Shown: in pieces, positions 1-6,599 of the stretch
Layout of the letters: each line of letters opens with the position of its first letter
Position numbering within the stretch: position 1 is the stretch's first letter
Source: an uncultured Victivallales bacterium
GTDB lineage: Bacteria > Verrucomicrobiota > Lentisphaeria > Oligosphaerales > JAFGRS01
Assembly (NCBI GenBank): GCA_903834675.1
Contig: CAILKC010000762.1
Location: forward strand, 1 to 10,110
Direction of reading: 5' to 3'
Length of the DNA: 10,110 nt
Program-made: the position numbers and the translations under genes
Notes under the pieces: model-generated
What the model was told of the DNA's origin: nothing
Databases searched by the model: none
Seen by the model: only the letters and a program-made list of their open reading frames with translations

Positions 1-1
1 C

Positions 2-1162
2 TCTTACGACATGGTTGGCGTCCAAGGCCGGATGGAACGCGGCCTGTACGACCACGAAGAGCTGGCGCGCGCCGTCGCTTTCATGAAGACATTCAAGATG
101 GACTTCGGCGTCGGTAAGCGCCCCTGGAGCAACGAGAAGCTGCTGGAGGACTGCTGCAAGATGGCGCTGATCGTGCGCGATCTCATGGTCGGCAATGCCA
201 AACTGGCCGACGCCGCCCTCGGCAAGAAGCAGGGCTTCAAGGCCGATGTCGAATTCGCCCAGGGCTGCAATGCCATCGCCGCCGGCACTCAGGGCCAGCG
301 CCAGTGGACCGACCTCTACCCCAATTACGACCTGGTCGAGTCTGTCCTCTGCGGCTCCTTCGACTGGAATGGCTACCGGGCGCCCTACGTCGTCGCCACC
401 GAGAATGACTCCAAGAATGCCATCGGTATGTTGACGGCCTACCTGCTCACCGGCATGCCGCAACTCTTTGCCGATATCCGTACCAACTGGACCCCTGCCT
501 CGATCAAGAAGGCCACCGGCATCGACGTCTCCAAGAAGGTCCCCGGCGGCATCATCGACAAACGCAACTCCGGCGCCGGGGCGCTGGATTACGCCCTCGA
601 TGTCCCCGGCCTGGTCAAGGGCTCGGCCACGATGAGCATGCAGGAAGTCGCCGCTGCCATTGCGGCTGACCCGAAGCTGCAGAAGAAACTCATCGACAAG
701 GCCATCGCCGGAACCACCTACATGGCCGCCAATCTCGAGTACTTCCCCGGTGATGGCCTCTCCAGCCACTACCGTACCCCCGGCGGCGTGCCCATGACCG
801 CTTACCGCTTCAATGCCGTCGGCGACCTCCTGACCTGCTCCGTGGTCGAGGGCGAGACGGTCGACCTGCCCGTGGCCGTGGCCGATCACATCAGCCGGGT
901 CACCGATAAGACCTGGCCGGAATCCTACTGGACCCCGCGCGGCATGAGCTCCTTCGAGTACATGAACCGCATCGGCCCCAACCACGATGCCAACAGCTTC
1001 GGCCTCATCGGCGCCGATATGGTCACCCTCTGCGCCATGCTGCGCATCCCGGTCGACATGCATAACGTCGACGCGGCGGACCTCTTCCGGCCCACCCTCT
1101 GGGACCGCTTCGGTGGCGACGATTTCCGCGCCTGCGCCGCCCTCGGCCCGCTCTACGCCTGA
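2..1162 (+). CDS. fucI: L-fucose isomerase, C-terminal part (5' end outside window)
   Basis: This enzyme interconverts L-fucose and L-fuculose (often also D-arabinose and D-ribulose) in the cytoplasm with a divalent metal, normally Mn2+. The frame is open from the first in-frame codon at position 2. The residues before the first ATG (position 11) still align with the E. coli FucI family, so that ATG is internal. About 386 residues are visible; the family is about 590 long, so roughly 205 N-terminal residues are missing. Family blocks are NAIAAGTQGQRQWTD, SFDWNGYRAPYVVATENDS and the C-terminal MHNVDAADLFRP...ACAALGPLY. The three metal/catalytic positions of the family appear intact: Glu at 338-340, Asp at 407-409 and His at 1061-1063. 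The gene converges with metY across an 83-nt gap. Substrate preference cannot be read from sequence; the family assignment is firm. Confidence 0.94.
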   Translation, partial: SYDMVGVQGRMERGLYDHEELARAVAFMKTFKMDFGVGKRPWSNEKLLEDCCKMALIVRDLMVGNAKLADAALGKKQGFKADVEFAQGCNAIAAGTQGQRQWTDLYPNYDLVESVLCGSFDWNGYRAPYVVATENDSKNAIGMLTAYLLTGMPQLFADIRTNWTPASIKKATGIDVSKKVPGGIIDKRNSGAGALDYALDVPGLVKGSATMSMQEVAAAIAADPKLQKKLIDKAIAGTTYMAANLEYFPGDGLSSHYRTPGGVPMTAYRFNAVGDLLTCSVVEGETVDLPVAVADHISRVTDKTWPESYWTPRGMSSFEYMNRIGPNHDANSFGLIGADMVTLCAMLRIPVDMHNVDAADLFRPTLWDRFGGDDFRACAALGPLYA

Positions 1163-1202
1163 AGCGCCTGAGGTAGGGCCGAGGGGTTGCAGGCTTGGAG
1201 GG

Positions 1203-1236
1203 CGACGTCCGAGTGCCAGCAGGCGCTCGGACGTCG
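1203..1236. terminator. Strong hairpin between convergent fucI and metY, probable bidirectional terminator
   Basis: CGACGTCCGAG (1203-1213) pairs perfectly with CTCGGACGTCG (1226-1236). The interior continues with a T-G wobble and GCC/GGC, closing on an AGCA tetraloop, so the stem is about 15 bp. It starts 40 nt after the fucI stop and lies 10 nt beyond the metY stop. There is no T-tract on either strand, so intrinsic termination is inferred from position and stability only. It could instead be a dispersed repeat. Confidence 0.6.
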
Positions 1237-1240
1237 TAGC

Positions 1241-1252
1241 GGGCTTCAGCCC
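1241..1252. repeat. Small palindrome GGGCTTCAGCCC overlapping the metY stop codon
   Basis: GGGCT-TC-AGCCC is self-complementary and contains the TCA that is the metY stop codon on the minus strand (1246-1248). With the adjacent large hairpin at 1203-1236 it makes a two-hairpin GC-rich block. Similar GGGCTTCAGCCC-type units are, from general memory, common as dispersed repeats in high-GC environmental genomes. That comparison was not checked here. Confidence 0.4.
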
Positions 1253-2556
1253 TGGACGGCTTGCCGCAGCGCCTGGTCGAGATCAGCGGTGATGTCGCGG
1301 ACGTCTTCCAACCCGACCGAGATGCGCACGAAGTCAGGCGTGACCCCCGCGGCGAGCTGTTCGGCGGCACTGAGCTGCTGGTGCGTCGTGCTGGCCGGAT
1401 GGATGACCAGGGTCTTGGCGTCGAGGACGTTGGCCAGGTGCGAACAGAGCTTCACCGCATTGATGAAGCGCTTGCCGGCCTCGATCCCGCCCTTGATGCC
1501 AAAGCCGAACACGGCGCCCGGCCCGAGCGGCATCAGGCGCTTGGCCCGTTCGTGGTCCGGATGGGTCGGCAGGCCGGGGTAGTTCACCCAGGCGACCTCT
1601 GGCCGCCGACTGAGGAACTCCGCCACGGCCTGGGCATTGGCGCCGTGGGCGCGGGCCCGCAGGGGCAGCGTTTCGAGCCCCTGCAAAAAGAGGAAGGCGT
1701 TGAAGGGCGACAGGCAGGCGCCCATGTCGCGCAATAGCCCGGTACGGACCTTCAGGACAAAGGCCAATCCCGGCGCCACTGCCTTCGCATGACCGCCGAA
1801 AGCATCCCAGAAGTTCACCCCGTGGTAGGACGGGTCCGGCTCGCTGATCTCAGGGAAGCGCCCGCCCGCCTTCCAGTTGAAATCGCCTTTCTCGACGATG
1901 GCGCCGCCAATCGAGGTGCCGTGTCCGCCGATCATCTTGGTGAGCGAGTACACCAGCAGGTCAGCGCCCTGCTCGAAGGGGTTGAACAGCGGCGGCGGAG
2001 AGACGGTGTTGTCAAGGATCAGCGGCAGGCCGTGGTCGTGCGCTACCTTCGCGATGGCGGCCATGTCGTCGATGTTGCAGCGCGGATTGCCGATGCTCTC
2101 GGTGAACAGCAGGCGGGTCTTGCCATCAATGGCTTTGGCGAAGTTTTCCGGCTTCGAGGAGTCGACGAAGCGGGCCTCGATGCCGAAGCGTTTGAGAGTG
2201 TGGGAGAAGAGGGTGTAGGTACCGCCGTAAAGATTGCTACCGGTGACGAAATTCTGGCCGGCCGAGGTGATATTCAGGATGGCGCAGGTGATGGCGGCCA
2301 TGCCCGAAGCGGTGGCCACGGCGCCGCTGCCGCCGTGCAGGGCGGCGAGGCGCTTCTCAAGCACGTCGGTGGTGGGATTCATCAGCCGGGTGTAGATGTT
2401 GCCGAAGGCACGCAGGGCAAACAGGTCCGCGGCGTGGTCCGAGTCCTTGAAAACATAGGAGGTCGTCTGGTAGATCGGTACGGCCCGCGACAGGGTCTGC
2501 GAGTCAGGAACCTGTCCGGCGTGCAGGGCCAGAGTGTCGATGTGCGCGCTATCCAT
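1246..2556 (-). CDS. metY: O-acetylhomoserine sulfhydrylase (PLP-dependent Cys/Met metabolism enzyme)
   Basis: A cytoplasmic PLP enzyme that forms homocysteine from O-acetylhomoserine and sulfide, a direct sulfhydrylation step of methionine synthesis. The product is 436 residues, typical for MetY. Motifs in order: LHAGQ near 11-15, YTRLMNPT at 55-62 (phosphate-binding Tyr/Arg), SGMAAI at 84-89, LDNT at 181-184, YSLTK with the PLP-binding Lys207 followed by GGHGTSIGG, and [21 protein letters not shown] at 226-246, a stretch characteristic of the MetY branch rather than MetB/MetC. An ATG 15 codons upstream (2601) is possible, but AAGGAGA at 2567-2573 and alignment of the N-terminus favour 2556. 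It lies 48 nt downstream of the rrf2 regulator on the same strand with no visible terminator between, so co-transcription is likely. A cystathionine gamma-synthase role is the main alternative. Confidence 0.93.
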   Translation of the reverse strand: MDSAHIDTLALHAGQVPDSQTLSRAVPIYQTTSYVFKDSDHAADLFALRAFGNIYTRLMNPTTDVLEKRLAALHGGSGAVATASGMAAITCAILNITSAGQNFVTGSNLYGGTYTLFSHTLKRFGIEARFVDSSKPENFAKAIDGKTRLLFTESIGNPRCNIDDMAAIAKVAHDHGLPLILDNTVSPPPLFNPFEQGADLLVYSLTKMIGGHGTSIGGAIVEKGDFNWKAGGRFPEISEPDPSYHGVNFWDAFGGHAKAVAPGLAFVLKVRTGLLRDMGACLSPFNAFLFLQGLETLPLRARAHGANAQAVAEFLSRRPEVAWVNYPGLPTHPDHERAKRLMPLGPGAVFGFGIKGGIEAGKRFINAVKLCSHLANVLDAKTLVIHPASTTHQQLSAAEQLAAGVTPDFVRISVGLEDVRDITADLDQALRQAVQG

Positions 2557-2566
2557 GGGTGGCAAT

Positions 2567-2573
2567 TCTCCTT
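2567..2573 (-). promoter_or_regulatory. Ribosome binding site that fixes the metY start
   Basis: On the minus strand AAGGAGA precedes the ATG at 2556 by about 10 nt. It lies inside the frame of the longer alternative ORF starting at 2601, which has no comparable site. This supports the shorter 436-residue protein. Confidence 0.65.
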
Positions 2574-2604
2574 GTTGAGGGGTGGTCAACGCTACGTCCA
2601 AAGC

Positions 2605-3048
2605 TTAGATGCTGTACTCGGAAGTTCGATCGCCCCGCAGATGCCGGTGGCGCTCAACCAGGTCCTGCAGGCAGATGCCGTCGAGGATGGCGCGAATCTT
2701 CGCCGTGACCTCCATCCAGACTTCACGCGCCACGCAGTCGGTGCTGCGTCGGCAGGTGGTCGGCGAGGCGGTACAGTCAACCAAGGCCAGGTCGCCCTCG
2801 AGAGCCGTCAGGATGTCGCCCAAGGTCAAGCTCTCTGGCGCCCGGGCCAGACGATAGCCGCCGTGGGCCCCCGGAGCCGCGTGAATGTAGCCGGCATCCT
2901 TCAACCCGCGGGCAATCTGCCAAAGATACTTCTCGGAGATGTCCTCAGCGGCGGCGATCTCCTTCAATGTGCATACGGCGTCCTGCCCGGCCAGCGCCAG
3001 ACGGATCATAAAACGAGTGCCGTAACGGCCCTTAGTGGATAGTTTCAT
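2605..3048 (-). CDS. Rrf2-family transcriptional regulator, probable Fe-S sensor (IscR/CymR-like)
   Basis: A 147-residue winged-helix DNA-binding regulator. The Rrf2 signature is clear: MKLSTKGRYGTRFMIRLAL at the N-terminus, the recognition-helix region ISEKYLWQIARGLKDAGYI (38-55), the wing GAHGGYRLAR (60-69) and LTLGDIL (75-80). Three cysteines, C92, C99 and C105, sit in the cluster-binding loop with spacing Cx6Cx5C, against Cx5Cx5C in E. coli IscR; the IscR ligand His is replaced by Arg108. Two more cysteines are at 26 and 126. Frame-compatible ATGs exist upstream (3078, 3069), but the promoter at 3081-3109 would start transcription near or beyond them and family alignment starts at 3048. 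It is the first gene of a probable operon with metY and is divergent from nadA. A role in sulfur or Fe-S control is inferred from family and neighbours; the cluster type and ligand are unknown. Confidence 0.92.
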   Translation of the reverse strand: MKLSTKGRYGTRFMIRLALAGQDAVCTLKEIAAAEDISEKYLWQIARGLKDAGYIHAAPGAHGGYRLARAPESLTLGDILTALEGDLALVDCTASPTTCRRSTDCVAREVWMEVTAKIRAILDGICLQDLVERHRHLRGDRTSEYSI

Positions 3049-3061
3049 GGCGCGCCCTATG

Positions 3062-3084
3062 TTTTCCATGGAGTTCATGGAAAA
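3062..3084. promoter_or_regulatory. Perfect inverted repeat, likely Rrf2-family operator
   Basis: TTTTCCATG (3062-3070), a 5-nt spacer, then CATGGAAAA (3076-3084): a perfect 9-bp inverted repeat in a 23-bp site. It overlaps the -10 hexamer and predicted start of the rrf2-metY promoter and lies 58 nt before nadA. The position is ideal for repression, most simply autorepression by the Rrf2 protein encoded just downstream. That this regulator binds it is inferred, not shown. Confidence 0.65.
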
Positions 3085-3109
3085 TAGCGGAGGGGAGCGT
3101 GTCTGTCAA
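3081..3109 (-). promoter_or_regulatory. Sigma-70-type promoter of the rrf2-metY operon
   Basis: On the minus strand TTGACA (3109-3104), a 17-nt spacer and TATTTT (3086-3081) give a perfect -35 and a 4/6 -10 at optimal spacing. The predicted transcription start falls near 3074, inside the inverted repeat and about 26 nt before the chosen rrf2 start codon. This is the clearest promoter in the window. Confidence 0.7.
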
Positions 3110-3141
3110 GCGCCTGCCGTTGAGCGACAGGGGGTGAAGGG

Positions 3142-4056
3142 ATGGACCTACGTGCGCGGATTCGAGAGTTGTGCCGGCAGCGCGACGCGCTGATCTTGGC
3201 GCACACCTACCAGCCGGGCGAGATTCAGGATCTGGCGGATTTCGTGGGGGATTCGTACGGGCTGAGCCGAAAGGCAGCAGGCGTGCAGGCGGCGGTGATC
3301 GTGTTCTGCGGGGTACGTTTCATGGCCGAGACGGCCGCGATTCTGAATCCTGAGCGGACGGTGCTGCTGCCGGCGGCCGACGCGGGCTGTCCGATGGCGG
3401 ATATGATCAGTGCGGAGCAGGTGCGGGCGTTGAAGGCGCAGCACCCAGGGGCGCCGGTGGTATGCTACGTCAACACGACGGCAGCGGTCAAAGCGGAGTG
3501 TACCGTCTGTTGCACCTCGTCGAATGCGGTAAAGATCGTGCAGTCGCTCGGAGAGCAGTCCGAGATTCTGTTTGTGCCAGACCAGTACCTGGGGCGCTTC
3601 GTGGAGCGCAAGCTGGGGCGCAAGCTGGTGTTGTGGGAAGGATTCTGCCCCACGCACGCCATGTTGCGACGGGAGACCGTGCAGCGGGTGCGCGCCGAGT
3701 ACCCCGACGCCGAGTTGATGGTGCATCCTGAGTGTCTTCCCGAGGTCCAGGACCTCGCCGACCACGTGCTCTCCACCGGGCAGATGTGCGAGCTGGTCAA
3801 GACCACCGCCTGCCGCCGCTTCCTGGTCGGGACCGAGGTCGGGATCCTGCACACACTGGGCAAGATCGCACCGCAGATCGAGTTCATTCACGTGACCCCC
3901 TTTCTGCGCTGCCCAAATATGAAGAAGATCACGCGGGAGGGGATCGTGCGGTCTTTGGAGACGCTGGAACCACGGGTGACGGTGCCGCCGGAGGTTGCAG
4001 CGGCGGCCCGGCGGGCGATTGAGCGAATGCTCGAGATTGCCGGCGCCGGCGGCTGA
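3142..4056 (+). CDS. nadA: Quinolinate synthase A
   Basis: NadA condenses iminoaspartate with dihydroxyacetone phosphate to quinolinate in de novo NAD synthesis, using an oxygen-sensitive 4Fe-4S cluster with three cysteine ligands. The 304-residue product matches the compact NadA form. The three ligand cysteines are recognisable: C83 in AADAGCPMAD, C169 in EGFCPTH and C257 in LRCPNMK. Active-site histidines include H21 (LAHTYQ) and H195 (VHPEC); the YVNTTAAVKAE segment (109-119) and the GTE motif (230-232) are also typical. A purine-rich stretch, GGGGTGAAGGG, immediately precedes the ATG. No nadB or nadC is in the window, so the gene stands apart from other NAD genes. It is divergent from the rrf2-metY operon and could share its operator; I see no convincing separate promoter for it. 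Confidence 0.96.
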   Translation: MDLRARIRELCRQRDALILAHTYQPGEIQDLADFVGDSYGLSRKAAGVQAAVIVFCGVRFMAETAAILNPERTVLLPAADAGCPMADMISAEQVRALKAQHPGAPVVCYVNTTAAVKAECTVCCTSSNAVKIVQSLGEQSEILFVPDQYLGRFVERKLGRKLVLWEGFCPTHAMLRRETVQRVRAEYPDAELMVHPECLPEVQDLADHVLSTGQMCELVKTTACRRFLVGTEVGILHTLGKIAPQIEFIHVTPFLRCPNMKKITREGIVRSLETLEPRVTVPPEVAAAARRAIERMLEIAGAGG

Positions 4057-4060
4057 GTTC

Positions 4061-4074
4061 GCCGCCTCAGCGGC
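4061..4074 (+). other. Small GC hairpin after nadA
   Basis: GCCGC-CTCA-GCGGC forms a 5-bp stem four nt after the nadA stop, followed by TTCC. An alternative pairing, GCTGAG (4052-4057) with CTCAGC (4066-4071), competes with it. Either could contribute to termination, but there is no T-run. I see nothing else certain in the gap up to 4120. Confidence 0.25.
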
Positions 4075-4119
4075 TTCCAGGCTGAGGACACTCCTGGCCC
4101 ACGAAGAACCAGAAGGCCG

Positions 4120-4134
4120 TAGAGGTCTAGGTTG
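4120..4134 (+). repeat. Left imperfect inverted repeat of the R-M island
   Basis: TAGAGGTCTAGGTTG matches the reverse complement of 6537-6551 (TAGGTGTCTAGGTTG) at 13 of 15 positions, including a perfect 10-bp core GTCTAGGTTG. With a one-base gap, AGGC also follows in both copies. It sits 20 nt upstream of the methyltransferase start. Confidence 0.45.
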
Positions 4135-4153
4135 TTAGGCCAGGAAGAAAATC

Positions 4154-5437
4154 ATGCAGAACAAACCTAAAGCAGTTGCGCTCTTCTGTGGTGCAGGCGG
4201 TCTCTCGCTGGGATTCAAGCGGGCTGGCTTTGACATCCTGTTTGCCACGGACTTGGATCATGACGCTATCGCCACTTACCGCACGCACGCAGCAAATACA
4301 GACGTACGAGAAGGAGATATTAGAGATCTCAATCCAGCAAGCCTTCCCAAGGGTGTAGATATTCTGCTGGGCGGGCCACCCTGCCAAGGGTTCAGCAGCG
4401 CTGGGCAAAAGTTCTGGGACGATTCCAGAAACAAACTTCTAACCGAATACGTACGGGTGCTTAACGCCCTTCGACCGAAATGGTTTCTGATGGAAAATGT
4501 CGAGGGTCTTCTAACGGCATGGGATGGCCAGTACATTAGCGAGACAGTTAAAGCTTTTCTCTCGCTCGGATATAATGTTTCCCTAGAGAAAGTCTATGCC
4601 CACGCATACGGAGTACCACAAAGAAGAAAGCGCGCGATCATTGTTGGTAATAGACTTGGACATATATTTAAATTTCCTCCGCATAACCACCATATCAGTG
4701 GCTCAATATTTCGAAAATCAGAAGCCACCTTTAACGAAGCAACATCAGACCTTCCAGTGGCACATATAGATCGGTCACATTTTGCACAATACGCACGCGA
4801 TCCACAGAACGAACTGCAAGCATGGCTTCGTACCGATCAAAAGATCGTTTCGCAGCATTTCTACTTCGAGCAGGGCGAAGAGCAGCAAAGACGAATTGAA
4901 ATGCTACAACCCGGACAGACGATGAAAGATTTGCCGGACGATCTCCAGCATGACTCATTCAAGAAGCGTGCAAACCGGCGCGTGTGCGATGGAACACCCA
5001 CTGAAAGAAGGGGTGGCGCTCCCTCAGGAATCAAGCGACTTATCGCTGATGAGCCCAGCCTAACCATAACTGGCGCGGCCATGCGAGAATTCATTCATCC
5101 CTTGGAGAATCGCCCTCTGTCTCTCAGAGAATGCGCCCGTCTGCAGACCTTTCCGGACGACTTTATTTTCGCAGGCGTGCCATCCTCGTGCCTTCAGCAG
5201 ATCGCAAATGCAGTGCCGCCGCTTCTGGCAGAAGTCATAGCGAGACACATTGCAGAGGAATACGGCTTTGGCGTAGTCTATGAACCCAAGCGGCCTCACT
5301 TCCAGTTTTCCCTAACACAGTCAAATGGAATGAGCCCTGCTCTCAAGAAAACAGAAGCCATATTAAGAGCATTTATCGATGATGAAGCTAAACAGTTGTT
5401 GCTGTTTGAGGAAACGAGGAGATATGTACTATCATGA
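4154..5437 (+). CDS. DNA (cytosine-5-)-methyltransferase of a type II R-M system
   Basis: Transfers a methyl group from S-adenosylmethionine to C5 of cytosine in a recognition sequence, protecting host DNA from the partner nuclease. All main C5-MTase motifs are present in order in 427 residues: motif I LFCGAGGLSLGF (10-21), motif IV GGPPCQGFSS with catalytic Cys77, motif VI MENVEG (113-118), motif VIII PQRRKRAIIVG (155-165), motif IX RECARLQTFPDDF (325-337) and motif X QIANAVPP (349-356). The region between VIII and IX (about 166-324) holds the target-recognition domain, so specificity cannot be read by eye. About 60 residues follow motif X, longer than minimal enzymes. AGGAAG lies 6 nt before the ATG. 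The stop overlaps the next gene's start (ATGA), implying translational coupling. Codon use and base composition differ sharply from nadA and the lyase, consistent with transfer. Confidence 0.95.
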   Translation: MQNKPKAVALFCGAGGLSLGFKRAGFDILFATDLDHDAIATYRTHAANTDVREGDIRDLNPASLPKGVDILLGGPPCQGFSSAGQKFWDDSRNKLLTEYVRVLNALRPKWFLMENVEGLLTAWDGQYISETVKAFLSLGYNVSLEKVYAHAYGVPQRRKRAIIVGNRLGHIFKFPPHNHHISGSIFRKSEATFNEATSDLPVAHIDRSHFAQYARDPQNELQAWLRTDQKIVSQHFYFEQGEEQQRRIEMLQPGQTMKDLPDDLQHDSFKKRANRRVCDGTPTERRGGAPSGIKRLIADEPSLTITGAAMREFIHPLENRPLSLRECARLQTFPDDFIFAGVPSSCLQQIANAVPPLLAEVIARHIAEEYGFGVVYEPKRPHFQFSLTQSNGMSPALKKTEAILRAFIDDEAKQLLLFEETRRYVLS

Positions 5438-6510
5438 TTTCGACTGAGCTCAAGAGCCATTTTGCAAAAGTTCGTGTTCTCGGCCAAGGAGCAGATCGCA
5501 TATCGCTTTCAGCAGGTGAGATTGCATGGTTGCTCTACCTAACCGCAACCGACCTTGGCCTCAAACCATGTATTTCTGCGCTTAGTATCTCCAAGAAGCA
5601 GGTGCCGAAATTTTACGACCTACAAATACCACTCATTTTGCCAGACTCTTGGAACACCCTCACCACAGATCAATTGCTAGCCGCATTTGACGGTATGATT
5701 CATCAGGAAGCCGATGTCAGGTTATACTTCAGCAACTTGTGTGAAATTCTTAAAAGGCGTATCAAATATCAACGCATTCTGTCGAGACAACCGAAGCCGA
5801 CAATGGATCAAATTGGCCCTCGCAGTCTTCTTGAATACGGAATCATGCCCACGAATCTTCTGGGAGCATGGTTAATGTGGCGTAAATGGATTTTTGACAT
5901 CGATAATCGGAGCGGGCAGGAGACCGGCTATCTCTTCGAACCCGTGCTTGCATCTTGCATGGGTGGAACGACCGTCGGATCACGAAACTCTCCTGTCAAA
6001 CGGGTGAATGAGAGCGGAATACAAACGGCGGATGGTCGCCAAATTGACTGTTTGGATGTAGATGCGAAGATTGCCTACGAGTTCAAACTGCGCGTTACCA
6101 TTGCGGCAAGCGGTCAGGGACGCTTTGCGGAAGAGTTGTCATTTCCGGTTGAGTGCAAAGCGGCTGGGCTAACTCCCGTACTTATCGTACTCGATCCAAC
6201 CCCATCCGCACGGTTAGCGGAATTGCAGAGGGCATTTGAGGCCAACGGAGGCCAAGTTCATGTCAAAGATGCATGGGCTTTTGTTAAGCAGAAGGCCGGA
6301 GCATGCATGAGCAAGTTCATTGAGAACTACTTGCGGCCAGTTCTACTGCAAATGGTGGCCTTCGATGACATCATCCCCGATGCGCTCACTATGACTTGGA
6401 ATAGGGGCGACATCACTTTGAGCACAAAGAAAGAGACCTTCCGCATTCAGAGAGACGAGGAAGAAGGCGAACAAGAGGCTTCCGCCGACGCTCCTGTGTC
6501 GCGCGGCTGA
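5434..6510 (+). CDS. Type II restriction endonuclease, PD-(D/E)XK type (possibly ApaLI-like)
   Basis: A 358-residue protein that starts inside the methyltransferase stop (ATGA overlap), with GAGGAGA 11 nt upstream of the ATG. Position alone makes it the cognate nuclease, and the sequence agrees: GRQIDCLDVDAKIAYEFKLR (201-220) fits a PD-(D/E)XK core, with D205 or D208 as the first acidic residue and E216-F-K218 as the ExK. An upstream acidic residue, E168, lies in GYLFEP. The following VTIAASGQGRFAEELSFP and PVLIVLDPTP segments would be the adjacent core helix and strand. From memory this arrangement resembles the ApaLI-type endonuclease family, but I could not confirm it and do not assign a recognition site. 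The tail (341-358) is highly acidic then Ser/Ala-rich and is encoded by more GC-rich DNA, possibly host-derived. No control (C) protein gene is present. Confidence 0.82.
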   Translation: MISTELKSHFAKVRVLGQGADRISLSAGEIAWLLYLTATDLGLKPCISALSISKKQVPKFYDLQIPLILPDSWNTLTTDQLLAAFDGMIHQEADVRLYFSNLCEILKRRIKYQRILSRQPKPTMDQIGPRSLLEYGIMPTNLLGAWLMWRKWIFDIDNRSGQETGYLFEPVLASCMGGTTVGSRNSPVKRVNESGIQTADGRQIDCLDVDAKIAYEFKLRVTIAASGQGRFAEELSFPVECKAAGLTPVLIVLDPTPSARLAELQRAFEANGGQVHVKDAWAFVKQKAGACMSKFIENYLRPVLLQMVAFDDIIPDALTMTWNRGDITLSTKKETFRIQRDEEEGEQEASADAPVSRG

Positions 6511-6515
6511 GCGTT

Positions 6516-6534
6516 GGCGTTGAATCCAACCGCC
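6516..6534 (+). terminator. Hairpin just after the endonuclease gene
   Basis: GGCGTTG (6516-6522) pairs with CAAC-c-GCC (6527-6534, one bulged C) around an AATC loop, beginning 6 nt after the endonuclease stop. There is no T-run, so its role as terminator of the R-M operon is inferred from position. Confidence 0.35.
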
Positions 6535-6536
6535 TC

Positions 6537-6551
6537 CAACCTAGACACCTA
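6537..6551 (-). repeat. Right imperfect inverted repeat of the R-M island
   Basis: CAACCTAGACACCTA is the inverted partner of 4120-4134, with a perfect 10-bp core at 6537-6546. It lies between the post-endonuclease hairpin and the hairpin ahead of the lyase gene. Confidence 0.45.
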
Positions 6552-6559
6552 ACCGCCTT

Positions 6560-6577
6560 GGCGTCCGGCGGGACGCC
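6560..6577 (+). other. GC-rich hairpin in the leader of the lyase gene
   Basis: GGCGTCC (6560-6566), loop GGCG, GGACGCC (6571-6577): a perfect 7-bp stem ending 8 nt before the ribosome binding site GAGGAG (6586-6591). It could terminate the R-M transcript or lie in the lyase mRNA leader. No T-run follows it, and no clear promoter for the lyase gene is visible between 6511 and 6599. Confidence 0.35.
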
Positions 6578-6599
6578 GGTGAGACGAGGAGTGTAGTCC

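Larger units (their letters stand above)
4120..6551. mobile_element. Horizontally acquired restriction-modification island bounded by inverted repeats
   Basis: The segment holds exactly the methyltransferase and endonuclease genes and is clearly AT-richer than its surroundings; one sampled 60-base line at 5581-5640 is 40% G+C, while lines in the next gene approach 80%. Its ends carry imperfect 15-bp inverted repeats. It encodes no transposase or integrase, and I see no target-site duplication. The boundaries are therefore a proposal; the composition shift itself is plain. The last 25 or so codons of the endonuclease gene already return to high G+C. Confidence 0.45.

Noticed and set aside
2557..2601. 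N-terminal extension of metY from an upstream ATG
   Set aside because: The extra 15 residues do not look like MetY, and they span the ribosome binding site that serves the downstream ATG.
1789..3042. Long plus-strand open frame (417 codons) opposite metY and rrf2
   Set aside because: It is antisense to two firmly identified genes, and its Gly/Val/Ala/Arg-rich translation matches no family I know; high G+C leaves long open frames on the opposite strand.
4134..4140. GTTAGGC next to the methyltransferase and ACCTAAC at 6547-6553, resembling integron attC core sites
   Set aside because: Both fit the degenerate 7-mer consensus, but the downstream region lacks the second core site and the paired inner boxes an attC needs. 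No integrase or further cassettes are visible.
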